64,000 nucleotides of DNA from Desulfonatronospira thiodismutans ASO3-1 (GTDB lineage Bacteria; Desulfobacterota; Desulfovibrionia; Desulfovibrionales; Desulfonatronovibrionaceae): NCBI RefSeq assembly GCF_000174435.1, contig NZ_ACJN02000003.1, positions 822,263 through 886,262 on the forward strand. Direction: 5' to 3'. Below, in pieces: positions 9,171-18,441 of the stretch. Made by a program: the position numbers and the translations under genes. Within the stretch, counting starts at the first letter, position 1, and each line of letters begins with the position of its first letter. The notes under the pieces were generated by a model. That model ran no database searches, had not been told where the DNA came from, and was given only the letters and a program-made list of their open reading frames with translations.

Positions 9171-9757
9171 GATTGATCCCTGCTTGGTTTGTTGGAACAG
9201 TTGGTGATTGCCTGGATAAATTCCTGGCTGTCAGCGGAGACGGGGCTGTGTGCCCGGTCCGGATAAATCTGGTGCAGGTCCTTGAGTGCAGATTCTTCTT
9301 TGAGCAGAGGCGGTGGTCCGTCATGGTCCGGAGCCAGCAACAGTGGCAGCAGATTGGGATGACCCTTGAAGCGCACCCCGAAAAAATCGAAGCACTCCCT
9401 TTCATGCCAAGCCGCTCCGGGATAAATATCGTAAATGGAAGGGACTTCAGGATTTTCCTTAGAGATCATGACCCGGATTCCCACCCGGCCTGGCTGATCA
9501 AAACGATCAAAGTGATAGACCATCTGAAAGCCCTCCTGCATATCTACACAGGAAACGTCTTCCAGAAAAAAGCCGGCCTGATCCAGCTTGCCCACGGCAT
9601 TCAGGAGGTCCTGGGGGGTCACGAAAAAATCGGCGTCATAACCGGTATATGCAGGACCCTGCGGCTCTTCCTTTTTGGCTTCTTTCCCGGCGGCTTTTTC
9701 AGCTTTTTTTGTTTTCTCGGCCGCCTGTTCCGGCTGGGCGTTTTCTTCGCTCATCAA
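9167..9757 (-). CDS. nuoC: NADH-quinone oxidoreductase subunit C
   Basis: Peripheral-arm 30-kDa subunit. The conserved core is in the second half: IYDIYPGAAWHERECFDFFG followed by VRFKGHPNLLPLLLAPD, which matches the family pattern of W-x-E-RE-x-x-D-x-F-G. The first 30 or so residues are a charged Lys/Glu/Ala-rich segment (AAEKTKKAEKAAGKEAKKEE) not seen in the core family. It resembles the charged linker of NuoI in this operon. There is a gap of 117 bp to nuoB, the largest in the operon. Confidence 0.93.
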   Translation of the reverse strand: MMSEENAQPEQAAEKTKKAEKAAGKEAKKEEPQGPAYTGYDADFFVTPQDLLNAVGKLDQAGFFLEDVSCVDMQEGFQMVYHFDRFDQPGRVGIRVMISKENPEVPSIYDIYPGAAWHERECFDFFGVRFKGHPNLLPLLLAPDHDGPPPLLKEESALKDLHQIYPDRAHSPVSADSQEFIQAITNCSNKPSRDQS

Positions 9758-9874
9758 CTTACCTCCTTGGGCAGGGTGCAGAGAACATTTTCAGGCGCTG
9801 GTCTGCGTTATGATCTGCTACAATTTCAGCATGCTATATAAAAGTATTACTTCAAAAGCAGGTAAAAATGTAAA

Positions 9875-10423
9875 TTACCATTGTTCGCTTTTAGTTGCTG
9901 TTTCAGGCACAGGCCACCAGCGTCTGCCGGTGATTTTCTTCTGGACCTGAAAAAGCCCCTCCAGCAGGCCTTCAGGCCTGGGCGGACACCCCGGCACATA
10001 GACATCCACCGGTATTATGCGATCCACTCCTTCCACGATACCGTACTGGTTCTTGTAGACAAAGGGACCGCCGGAGATGGCGCAGTTGCCCATGGCAATG
10101 ACCCACTTGGGAGAGGGCATCTGTTCGTAGAGCATTGTCACTAAGGGTGACAGTTTTTTATTGACTGTACCGGCGACGATCATCAGATCCGACTGCCTCG
10201 GAGACGGTCTGAAAACTTCAGCCCCGAAACGGGCCGAATCAAACCTGGCCATGCCGAAACCCATCATTTCTATGGCGCAGCAGGCCAGCCCGAAAGTCAT
10301 GGGCCATAGAGACATGGCCCTGCAGATGTTCAGAATTTTCTGAACAGGTGCATGGTCGATTATGGGTTCGTCATAGCTGGTGTCAGCATATGCATGTGTT
10401 AGGGTTTGATTTTCTTGGGCCAT
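9875..10423 (-). CDS. nuoB: NADH-quinone oxidoreductase subunit B
   Basis: Carries the terminal cluster N2, which reduces quinone. The 182-residue protein has the tandem cysteine motif in [15 protein letters not shown], and the other two ligands in [14 protein letters not shown] and [16 protein letters not shown]. It also has the family signature [17 protein letters not shown]. The start overlaps the end of nuoA by 25 nt; an ATG at 10423 is the first in the frame. Confidence 0.96.
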   Translation of the reverse strand: MAQENQTLTHAYADTSYDEPIIDHAPVQKILNICRAMSLWPMTFGLACCAIEMMGFGMARFDSARFGAEVFRPSPRQSDLMIVAGTVNKKLSPLVTMLYEQMPSPKWVIAMGNCAISGGPFVYKNQYGIVEGVDRIIPVDVYVPGCPPRPEGLLEGLFQVQKKITGRRWWPVPETATKSEQW

Positions 10424-10782
10424 GTAAAGACTCCTTTTTTCCAGAAGTAGATGACTGAGGCGAACAGAATAACGATAAAGATCAGCAGCTTAATGAAGCT
10501 GACCAGATCGGGCGCCTCAACATAGTGAGTGGCCACCGGAAAGAGGAAGAGGACGTCCACGTCAAAGGCCAGAAATATCAGGGCGTAGAAGTAGTAGTTT
10601 ATCCCGAATTTGACCCATGCGGATCCATGAGGAATCATGCCGCATTCGTAAGGCATCCTTAATTTTTCGGCCCGGGCTTTGGGGGCCAGGAGGTGGGAAA
10701 GGAGAAACGGGACTACTGCAAAAAAGACAATGCCCAGAACAAAGAAATAGATTATCGCTATATGTAGCCAGGAAACGCTCAT
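10399..10782 (-). CDS. nuoA: NADH-quinone oxidoreductase subunit A
   Basis: First gene of the complex I operon. The 127-residue membrane protein has three membrane segments and the family motif [26 protein letters not shown] followed by [14 protein letters not shown], with the conserved acidic residues. No nuoE, nuoF or nuoG lies upstream: the next gene is tamB. Electrons therefore do not enter through the usual NADH module encoded beside it, unless that module is encoded elsewhere. Confidence 0.95.
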   Translation of the reverse strand: MSVSWLHIAIIYFFVLGIVFFAVVPFLLSHLLAPKARAEKLRMPYECGMIPHGSAWVKFGINYYFYALIFLAFDVDVLFLFPVATHYVEAPDLVSFIKLLIFIVILFASVIYFWKKGVFTWPKKIKP

Positions 10783-11492
10783 AACGGCCTACTTCCTTTT
10801 GCGTTAGACATTTGAAGGATGGAACACAGCCGGTTCATCATCGTGGCAAAACTGATAAAGACGTAGACAAGAACCTATGGTGATGTCAACCAAAAAAAGA
10901 AACTTTTTTAACAATTCTTTCAAAAAAATAGACTTACTTGTGCATTGTTTCACAAAAGACGTCCTGCAAAGCTATCAAGGCGGGCGGTAACTTTGCATCG
11001 ATGTGCGGCAGCTGGCCTCTATTCACAACTATTTTTGTATTGATAGCAGATACACAAAAAACATGTTGATGCGGTATACTTTGTGACAACAGTGTCATTT
11101 GCATACACTCCAGTGCGCCGGACTGCACCAGCCTGACATCGGGGTCGGGACGAAATCAGTATCGATAGACCAGGCCATGTGCAAAGCCCCCGATACTTTC
11201 GGTGCCGTCACCGGTAAAAGCATTATTGTGGCGGAAAATTGCTGTTTTTTCCTGACTTCATGATCTTCATGACCGTCATGATAGAGTGTTTTCTTGCCCT
11301 TGCAGATATGACTGCAAAAAGTCGAAAATCAGATGTATGACCTTCAAAGCACCTTTCCAGCTCTTTGCTTTCTGCCCGCAACCCGTCTGAGCACGGCTGT
11401 CCGGCCTTGTCATCCGCGCTGGGAAAAACAGATTTTAAAGTCGTCTCCTGGAAGAGGACCGTCCGTGTCATCGCAATGTTTTGCTTAAGTGT
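10783..11492. other. Intergenic region between nuoA and tamB
   Basis: About 710 bp without a convincing gene. Short open frames here have no recognisable domain and no good ribosome site. The part next to nuoA is A/T-rich (poly-A and poly-T runs at 10890-10930) and holds the candidate promoter. No clear terminator hairpin was seen after tamB. Confidence 0.6.
10862..10889 (-). promoter_or_regulatory. nuoA: Possible sigma-70 promoter for the complex I operon
   Basis: On the minus strand a perfect TTGACA (10884-10889) is followed after 16 nt by TCTACG (10862-10867), about 80 bp ahead of the nuoA start. The -10 match is weak (3 of 6), so this is only a candidate. Confidence 0.3.
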
Positions 11493-14400
11493 TCAGTAGT
11501 CGCGCTTCCAGAAGAGAAACACCCCGCCGTCGGCATCGGCCTCCACACTTCCTTCCAGGGATATCCTCGGGGTAAGCTCAACCTCCACCGCCACTTCGTC
11601 AGACCCCGGAGCTGTCCCCTTCTTGACCTGCATGTAAACCCTTTCATGCACATATCTGCCCAGGCCGAACTGCAGTTCTCCTTCATCGTCCCTGGTGACC
11701 TGGATGTCATCCACTCCCACCAGGGACCGCACCTGGTCCATGACTCCCGGACCGGCCTCCCCTGTTGCCAGAGTACGTACGGCATTCAAAAGGGTCAGCG
11801 CCTGAAAGGGGGTAAGATCTGAGAGGTCCCGTCCGAAAAGAATCCAGGCCAGGATTTCGTCCTCATGCATGGGCGGATCTGACTCCAGGTCCAGATCCGG
11901 GTTCAGGGCGCGGCCGTGAATACGCACAGTTATATTCCTGTCCCTCTGGCGGTAGTGCGCCCTCATATCCAGGGTGGGGTCCGGGGGATATGCCCCATCA
12001 AGATAAACCTGGGAATCACGGTCCAGATCGAACCTGCGGTCAAGGAATGTAAAGCGGCCTCTTACAGGGCTCAGCTCCCCGCGTATCCTTGGTTCATGGG
12101 CCTTGCCGTCAATATAGAGGTGTCCGGCCCATTCAGAGTCAAGGCCCCGCCCTCGCACATATACACGGGCTGGAAAATTGAGCTCCAGGTCCAGATCCAC
12201 TGGATAGTCTTCCAGATCCATCTGCCTGGGCGGGGGAGGCAGATCACTTGGAGGCTTGTTCTTTTCCGTTACATCAATGTGCACCACGCCTGGTGGGGAC
12301 CCCGGAGGCAGGCGCGCGTCTATGCTTCCAAAGGTCAAGGACCCCTTTACTGAAGCCCGGGTCATATCCCCGGAAAGCTCCAGGTCGCAGGAAGTTATAT
12401 TGACTACAGCCAGCGGATGTCTCAAAATATTGGTATTCTCAATCTGCAGATCGAAATCCCAGGGCATTTCCATTTCCGGATCCAGACCAAGACTGCCACT
12501 GCCCCTGATCCTGCCCGCCTCACCATCACTTGCTGCAAGCTCTTCCAGGACTACCTGGTCGTTTCTGCCCCGGATCAGCGCATTGATATCCTTTAAGTAA
12601 ACCCCGGCCACTGTATGCTCAAAAACGCCGTCATCCAGTTCTATTTTTCCGTCCAGCTCAGGCTCATGCAGTGTTCCGGATATATCCACCCCTGACTGTA
12701 AAATACCTGAAAGGGTAAGCTCCGGCGGCAGGAAAAGGGGAGCCACCTTGGCCAGTTCAACATCGGAAACCAGCCTGCCCTGCAGGACAGCCGGATCCTG
12801 CAGTTCAAATACCGCCGGTTCAAGGGAAAAGACAGCAGGGAGGCCAAGCTCCAGACCGAGAAGTTCATCAGGGCCCTGAAACAAAGCGGCTTTGAGCTGC
12901 ACTGCACCGTCTTCCACAAGCAGGTCCGCATTCACGTCCAGACGGGGCATATCTTCCATATCCGGGTGCCTTGATCGAAGCTCGCTTAGCCCGACCCCTG
13001 CTGTGACCACCGGCCCGGCAGGATCTCCATGCACCTTGAAATCACCGGTCAGCCGGCCCTCAACAACTTCGAAGGCCTCCAGGGGAAGCTGGCTCAGTAA
13101 AATATCATGCAGCTCTGCCTCAAAAAACACTTCTTCAGAATTAAGGCCGCCGTGAAATTCCAGCCGGCCGTCTCCCCAGGCCAGCTCACCCGGACTTATG
13201 TTTATTTCTTCATCCCCCACCTTTACCTGAAAGGGCTTTAAAAGGGAGAAATCTTCAAAGGCATAAATGCCCTGCAGCACATCCAGGTCTATCAAATGAT
13301 CCCCCCTGTCTAAGGAGTATGAGGCATCAGCCTTGAGCTCCAAAGGATACACAGCCCGGCCCTCCAGACTGGTGACAAGGCCTAAGTCCGTATCCTGCCC
13401 CTGCACTTCAGTCTCCCATGAGCTGAGATATGCCTCACCCAGGTCCAGGCCGGCCAGGTTCAGCTCGATATTGTAGTTCCTGTCGGCAAAAAGGTCCTGT
13501 CCCTGCCCTGCAAGCTCCAGGTAGACAACGCTCATGCTGTCAACCAACAGGTCCATGGCCTGAAAATCCAGGGTCGCGTCCTGCCTGTCCCGGGTTTTGT
13601 CCAGGAAAACACTGCCTTGAAGATCGCCGTAGATTTCCAGGCCGGCCAGCCCGGCGAAGGCGGACAGTTCCGGGACATCCACGTCCAGCGCACCTTGAGC
13701 CAGAAAAGTATCCAGATCCAGATCCAGGTCCCCGCGCACGCTGGAATCAAATCCGGATAGAAACAGGTTGGCCACCTTGAGATTTTTTTCAACCAGCTCA
13801 AAGTCGGAGCCAAGCTCCACACTCCCCTGCTCTGAATCCAGTGAGGCCTGGACTTTTCCCGAAAAACTCTCCCGGGTATAAACCGAATCCACGGAAGCCT
13901 GGATATCCATGAGATCCAGGTCCGCACCAGGCTTAACCCCGTCAAGACCGGCATCCAGATTCAGTTCGAGCTCCTCGGGGCCGCCCCTGGCCGTGGCCCT
14001 TGCAGACAGGCTGCCGCCCGTCTCCCGGTCCAGGGTCGCTCCCAGAAACTCCAGGCTGGCCATGTCCAGGCCGGCCTCAATGTCCATATCCATTTTTTTC
14101 AGGTCCACCAGCCCGGATGAAAAAAACTCGGCCTCCTTGGTGATGAGCTCCAGTTCTTCAAGCTCAAGGATGTAAGGTTCAGACATGGATGCTGCAGCTC
14201 TCAGGCCCGGCTTGTCACCCACGAGAGCATCAAGAAGGTCCTGCCCGGAGCTGAACTCTTCACCGGAAAGGGACAACTGCAGGTTGTAGGTCTCCTCTGC
14301 AATATTTCCGTGAGTATCGGCCTTGAAGTTTAGAGAACCTGCAAGCTCCAGGTCCGCAGCTTCCTCGGGCATGAGATTTTCCAGGGCAGAGATTTTGCTT

Positions 14401-15869
14401 TCCAGTGCAGCCTCGAAATTTAGATCATCAAGGTCAATCCGGCCCCGGGCAAGGGCTTCCAGATTCCGGGAGACAAGCCTTAGCTCCTTAAAATCCACCA
14501 GGCCGCTGTCGGCGTAATCCACATCAAAACCGATTTCCATTTCGCCGGGAAGCTGCGGATAATGTTCATACCCCAGCCCCTGGAGCATTACCCTGCCCCG
14601 GGCCAGGGCCGTGGTGCCGTTTACTTCACCGGGATATTCCAGATCCGCCTGCAGGTGAAGACTTGCCAGATCCAGGTCATGCCCCTTGAGTTCCTCCAGC
14701 CAGAGGTTCACCTGGCCTCCCGGAGAGGTGACCGGCCCATGAAACTCTGCTTCGAGCTCTGCAGGACTGGTGGAAGCAAACTGTGCCTTATCCAGTAGAG
14801 GATTTAAATCTTGTACCAGCATCTCAGCGCTGCCCTGCATAAACATTTCATCCAGGACAAGCTCGGCCCGGGAGTCAAGACTGAACTGCTCCGAGTCCAG
14901 GTGCAGGCTCTGCAGGCTCAACAGGTTTTCAGCATAATCCATGCTCAGTTGCGTTTTCAGATGCAGGGGGTGGCCTAAGTAAAAATCCAGGGGCTCGGGA
15001 GCTATTGCCGGGCTTATGGAAGCTTCTGCATCGGCCGAAAACTCCAGGCTCTCCTCCAGGAGCTTCATATTCATGTCCATGGCCAGGTCCAGAAGATCTC
15101 CGCCCCTGACCGTCAAGCTGCCCGGCCAGTCCTGGACAGGTCCCGTGCCTTCCAGGACAAGCTCCAGGCTGTCGGGCATATCTTCTGCAGGAACGAGTGC
15201 AGGCAGTGTGGCCGAATCGAAAAAACGCAGGTACAACTCCAGCTCATGGGAATTGTGAGAAAAATCCATGGACATATCCAGGCTGGTTTCATCTTTGTCC
15301 AGCCGGCTGATATTCAGGCCGTCCACGGCAAATCCTGTCTGATACGCCGACAGCGCCCCCTGCATAAAGAACTCTGCTTCTTCCCCCAGGACCTCTTCAC
15401 CCATGCGCGCTCTGTCCAGATACAGGCTTTCCACGATAAGAGGCGGCAACGGCCATTTCCATTCAAGCTTCTTTTTAAGTTCATCAGGCACTTCAGGTTC
15501 TTCCATGGGCTCAGTGTGCGGAGCTCTGGACATGTAAAGGGCCGCGGCTCCGAGTTTTCTCACCACTATCCGCCCCTGAAAAAGATCCCCCAAAGACCAG
15601 TCAAGCCCTGAATCCTGCAATTCCAGCCAGACACCGTCTTTATCGTGTATTTCTATGCTCTGGACCTCGAAGTTGAAAGGAATTCTGCCCGAGATACCGC
15701 TTATCTCGACCCGGCCGTCTTCCCAGACCAGGACCCGGTTCAGGGTGGACTCCAGATGCTTCTGCCCGGAATCTGTCTGCAGCCAGGCCAGGGCCGCCCC
15801 CACAAGGAGCACCAGCAGCACCAGCAGGATGCCCAGGGCAATAATTCCACGTTTTATATATCTTTTCAT
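11493..15869 (-). CDS. tamB: TamB-like translocation and assembly protein (DUF490 family)
   Basis: Very large inner-membrane-anchored protein, 1458 residues, thought to span the periplasm and work with an Omp85 partner in outer-membrane assembly or lipid transfer. The N-terminus has one membrane helix (RGIIALGILLVLLVLLVGAA) followed by the family start pattern (LENTLNRVL-like segment, then ISGIPFNFEVQSIEIHD-type sequence). The middle is a long run of alternating beta-strand sequence rich in Leu, Asp and Glu. The last 400 or so residues match the TamB C-terminal domain (GRFTFLDRRFDLDRDSQVYL, ARVYVRGRGLDSEWAGHLYI) and end in a beta-strand with a terminal aromatic (FLFWKRDY). The tamA-like gene is immediately upstream, which supports the assignment. 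Confidence 0.88.
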   Translation of the reverse strand: MKRYIKRGIIALGILLVLLVLLVGAALAWLQTDSGQKHLESTLNRVLVWEDGRVEISGISGRIPFNFEVQSIEIHDKDGVWLELQDSGLDWSLGDLFQGRIVVRKLGAAALYMSRAPHTEPMEEPEVPDELKKKLEWKWPLPPLIVESLYLDRARMGEEVLGEEAEFFMQGALSAYQTGFAVDGLNISRLDKDETSLDMSMDFSHNSHELELYLRFFDSATLPALVPAEDMPDSLELVLEGTGPVQDWPGSLTVRGGDLLDLAMDMNMKLLEESLEFSADAEASISPAIAPEPLDFYLGHPLHLKTQLSMDYAENLLSLQSLHLDSEQFSLDSRAELVLDEMFMQGSAEMLVQDLNPLLDKAQFASTSPAELEAEFHGPVTSPGGQVNLWLEELKGHDLDLASLHLQADLEYPGEVNGTTALARGRVMLQGLGYEHYPQLPGEMEIGFDVDYADSGLVDFKELRLVSRNLEALARGRIDLDDLNFEAALESKISALENLMPEEAADLELAGSLNFKADTHGNIAEETYNLQLSLSGEEFSSGQDLLDALVGDKPGLRAAASMSEPYILELEELELITKEAEFFSSGLVDLKKMDMDIEAGLDMASLEFLGATLDRETGGSLSARATARGGPEELELNLDAGLDGVKPGADLDLMDIQASVDSVYTRESFSGKVQASLDSEQGSVELGSDFELVEKNLKVANLFLSGFDSSVRGDLDLDLDTFLAQGALDVDVPELSAFAGLAGLEIYGDLQGSVFLDKTRDRQDATLDFQAMDLLVDSMSVVYLELAGQGQDLFADRNYNIELNLAGLDLGEAYLSSWETEVQGQDTDLGLVTSLEGRAVYPLELKADASYSLDRGDHLIDLDVLQGIYAFEDFSLLKPFQVKVGDEEINISPGELAWGDGRLEFHGGLNSEEVFFEAELHDILLSQLPLEAFEVVEGRLTGDFKVHGDPAGPVVTAGVGLSELRSRHPDMEDMPRLDVNADLLVEDGAVQLKAALFQGPDELLGLELGLPAVFSLEPAVFELQDPAVLQGRLVSDVELAKVAPLFLPPELTLSGILQSGVDISGTLHEPELDGKIELDDGVFEHTVAGVYLKDINALIRGRNDQVVLEELAASDGEAGRIRGSGSLGLDPEMEMPWDFDLQIENTNILRHPLAVVNITSCDLELSGDMTRASVKGSLTFGSIDARLPPGSPPGVVHIDVTEKNKPPSDLPPPPRQMDLEDYPVDLDLELNFPARVYVRGRGLDSEWAGHLYIDGKAHEPRIRGELSPVRGRFTFLDRRFDLDRDSQVYLDGAYPPDPTLDMRAHYRQRDRNITVRIHGRALNPDLDLESDPPMHEDEILAWILFGRDLSDLTPFQALTLLNAVRTLATGEAGPGVMDQVRSLVGVDDIQVTRDDEGELQFGLGRYVHERVYMQVKKGTAPGSDEVAVEVELTPRISLEGSVEADADGGVFLFWKRDY

Positions 15870-15914
15870 CTTAAATGATGCACCTCTGATCTCTGATCTT
15901 TGACATCTGACATC

Positions 15915-17702
15915 TTAAAAAGCCTGCCCGATGCTCAAATAAAGCTGATATGCCGAGTCCTTGCTTCTGCGGTTCAGGGGAAAGGCAATGTCAGCCCTTA
16001 AGGGGCCGAAATCTGTATAATAGCGGTAGCCGATACCTGTTCCCCACCTGAGATTTTCAGAAAAATCCGGGTATGAATCCTCGTAGGCCTGTCCGCCATC
16101 CAGAAACATCACCAGACCTGAGTTGCGGCTGAGCTTGAACCGCAGCTCCGTATTGACCTCGGCCAGGGCCAGCCCCCCTATGGGATCACCATCCTCCATG
16201 GGCCCCACCTTCTGGTAGGCGTATCCCCGGATGGAGCCTCCGCCTCCGGCATAAAACCGCTCGTCCGGAGGCACTTTTCTTTTGTCTTCCGCCCCGATGG
16301 CCCCGTAGGCCACCCTGTTGGCCAGAACGATCCTTTGAGGCCAGAGCTCCAGGTAATTGCTCAGGCTGGCATAAGTCTTGAGAAACCTGGTTTCCAGATC
16401 CATGGTGTCCAGAAAAGGAGTAAGCCTGAGGTTGAAGCGCAGGCCCTGGGAAGGGTCCAGTTCATTGTCACGGGCATCATACAGGAGGTTGCCCGGGAAA
16501 AAAAGAAGCCCCAGGTCTGTTTTCTCTCCCATCTGTTCAACCTGGGCCAGTCTGTAGCCTGCTCCAGCGCCCACGGATAATTCACGGGTCAAATCGCGGT
16601 CCACGGTGCCTGTGGCGGATATGCTGGTGGCATCATAGGCGTCCTGGTATTCTTCCCTGTAGCCTGATTTGAGGATGAGGCGCTGATCCGGGCGCATGAA
16701 GCTGGGAATGGTATAGCTTCCGCCCAGAAAGCGCTCCACATCCGAAAGCTGCAGATCCGCTTCCAGTGTCTCCCCTTTGCCCCTGAGGTTTCTATGTACC
16801 CATCCCAGGCGCAGTTCCGGTCCTATGTCCGACTGGTACCCAATACCGGCCCTGAAGGTCCTGGGAGACCTCTCACGCACACGCACCTGCATGGGCAGCA
16901 GGTCTTCTTCATCCAGTTCATATCCATGGTTCACCTCCACCACGGAAAAAAGGCCGGTGGCCATAAGATCCCGGCGCAGACCCTCCATTTGCGGCGCTCT
17001 GAATTCATCTCCTGTTTCCCAGGGGACCCTTTCCAGGACCACTTCCTCCTGCACCCGTTCCAGGCCGACTATTTCCATGTCCCCGAAACCGGCCCGGGGA
17101 CCGGGATCGAAGGCCAGATATACGATTGCGCTGTTATCTGCATGATCAATGACCACCTCCTGGACCCGGGTCCTGGGAAAAGGATGGCCCCGGGCCTTTA
17201 AATAGCTGTCCAGCTTTCGTGTGGACTCCTTGACCGTGGAAGACCGGATCCTTTCACCCTTGTACAGGCCGAGCACTTCAGGGTCGGGCACTTCCCCTTC
17301 CCAGTCGGAGTCCTTGGGAATGATCTCCACATCTTCAATGAGAAATTCCGGGCCCTGGTTGACCTCAAACACTACACGCACAGGGGTCTCATCTTCATGG
17401 ATGGTGTAGGTGATGTCCGGGGCGTAATATCCAAAGGACCGAAGAGCTCCGACAAACTCCGGGATGTCGTCCCTGACTCTTCTTTTTAACTGAGAAACGC
17501 TCACCAGCGGCCGTTCTTTAAGGGCGACGGTATCCGATACCTGGTTTAGTATCTGGCGCATGCGCGAATCAATGTCCCCGCGGAACTCGGTCTCATATGA
17601 GGTCGCTGCCGGGTCCTGCTCCTGCTGGTCCGCGGAGGCATAGCCCTGCAGGCCGTACAGAAGCAAAGCCAGAAAAAAAAGGATGGAGATCTTGGTTGTC
17701 AT
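15915..17702 (-). CDS. tamA: TamA-like Omp85 outer-membrane protein
   Basis: Omp85-family barrel with periplasmic POTRA domains, the outer-membrane partner of TamB. From the ATG at 17702 the product has 595 residues, starting with a signal peptide (TKISILFFLALLLYGLQGYA, cut after ASA). The track of the frame opens at an upstream TTG at 17759, but that would put 19 hydrophilic residues ahead of the signal peptide, so the ATG is preferred; neither has a strong ribosome site. POTRA-like sequence fills about residues 40-280 and the barrel follows. The barrel carries the motif FYAGGGGSIRGYAYQ, the lid-loop VRGF/Y signature. The end LSIGQAF has the terminal Phe of the family. Located 45 bp before tamB. 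Confidence 0.88.
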   Translation of the reverse strand: MTTKISILFFLALLLYGLQGYASADQQEQDPAATSYETEFRGDIDSRMRQILNQVSDTVALKERPLVSVSQLKRRVRDDIPEFVGALRSFGYYAPDITYTIHEDETPVRVVFEVNQGPEFLIEDVEIIPKDSDWEGEVPDPEVLGLYKGERIRSSTVKESTRKLDSYLKARGHPFPRTRVQEVVIDHADNSAIVYLAFDPGPRAGFGDMEIVGLERVQEEVVLERVPWETGDEFRAPQMEGLRRDLMATGLFSVVEVNHGYELDEEDLLPMQVRVRERSPRTFRAGIGYQSDIGPELRLGWVHRNLRGKGETLEADLQLSDVERFLGGSYTIPSFMRPDQRLILKSGYREEYQDAYDATSISATGTVDRDLTRELSVGAGAGYRLAQVEQMGEKTDLGLLFFPGNLLYDARDNELDPSQGLRFNLRLTPFLDTMDLETRFLKTYASLSNYLELWPQRIVLANRVAYGAIGAEDKRKVPPDERFYAGGGGSIRGYAYQKVGPMEDGDPIGGLALAEVNTELRFKLSRNSGLVMFLDGGQAYEDSYPDFSENLRWGTGIGYRYYTDFGPLRADIAFPLNRRSKDSAYQLYLSIGQAF

Positions 17703-17836
17703 GGGGGGATAATATTCAAGAACACTTGCCGGGGCAAGGACTTGTCGACCTGAACCCAAAAATATTGGTGACTGTTTTCACTTACTGCTCAACAGAATCG
17801 CCCGGAAGGTCCATGTCCATCCAGGACACAACCGGG

Positions 17837-18106
17837 CTATCCGATATAATTGGGTATATTATTGAACAGGTCAGTGGTGAAGGTGACCATCTTTTCCATT
17901 ATCCAGGGAAAGGAAAACAGAAGAGCCAGAAATATGGCAATAATTTTGGGGACAATGGTCAGGGTCATTTCCTGGATCTGGGTGGCGGCCTGCAGGATAC
18001 TTATGGTTATGCCCACTATCATGCCGATGCCCAGCATGGGCAGGGAAATCATCAAAGTGGTCTCGATGGCGTGCCTGGCAAAACCTACTACAAACTCGGG
18101 TGTCAT
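17837..18106 (-). CDS. fliQ: Flagellar export apparatus protein FliQ
   Basis: Small subunit of the flagellar type III export gate, 89 residues with two membrane helices. The sequence ISLPMLGIGMIVGITISILQ followed by AATQIQEMTLTIVPK is typical of FliQ. It stands last in the motA-to-fliQ cluster but is separated from fliP by 335 bp that hold tandem repeats, whereas the rest of the cluster is tightly packed. Confidence 0.95.
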   Translation of the reverse strand: MTPEFVVGFARHAIETTLMISLPMLGIGMIVGITISILQAATQIQEMTLTIVPKIIAIFLALLFSFPWIMEKMVTFTTDLFNNIPNYIG

Positions 18107-18441
18107 AATGCTGACTCCATGTCGGGTTAGAAATTCTTTTTTGTTTATAACTCTGGACGATCAGATACTATCGCGTAACACTCTTAATTTGCCGCACTTT
18201 TCAATATCTCAAATGTCCATATATACTTAAGACACATCCACTTGAAATCATGCAGTTTTTTATATAGCTCAGATAACTGTTCACCAAGATAATGATCCAT
18301 ACCACTCAACCCCCGAATCCCCTGATCCCCCAATCCCTCAATCCTGAATTCCTCAATCCCCCAATCCCTCAATCCTGAATTCCTCAATCCCCCAATCCCT
18401 CAATCCTGAATTCCTCAATCCCCCAATCCCATAATAAGCCG
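18107..18441. other. Spacer between fliP and fliQ
   Basis: A 335-bp interruption of the flagellar cluster. The part next to fliP is filled by a 31-bp tandem repeat. The rest is A/T-rich; a short open frame (18184-18387, minus) runs through the repeat and has no recognisable domain. No terminator or tRNA seen. Confidence 0.6.
18308..18430. repeat. 31-bp tandem repeat, about four copies
   Basis: The unit CAATCCCTCAATCCTGAATT plus CCTCAATCCCC recurs with an exact 31-bp period at 18331, 18362, 18393 and 18424 (last copy cut short), with a diverged unit before the first. The units contain a GAATTC and two CAATCCC steps. It lies inside the fliP-fliQ spacer. Confidence 0.9.

Noticed and set aside
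11223-11471. 82-aa open frame between nuoA and tamB
   Set aside because: No recognisable domain, no good start signal, and mixed base use; probably chance.
17703-17759. TTG start for the TamA-like protein at 17759
   Set aside because: It would place 19 hydrophilic residues before a clear signal peptide; the ATG at 17702 begins directly with it.
18184-18387. Small protein encoded in the fliP-fliQ spacer
   Set aside because: Half of the frame is the 31-bp tandem repeat and no domain or ribosome site is visible.
18308-18430. CRISPR array in the fliP-fliQ spacer
   Set aside because: The 31-bp units are contiguous with no spacers, so this is a plain tandem repeat.
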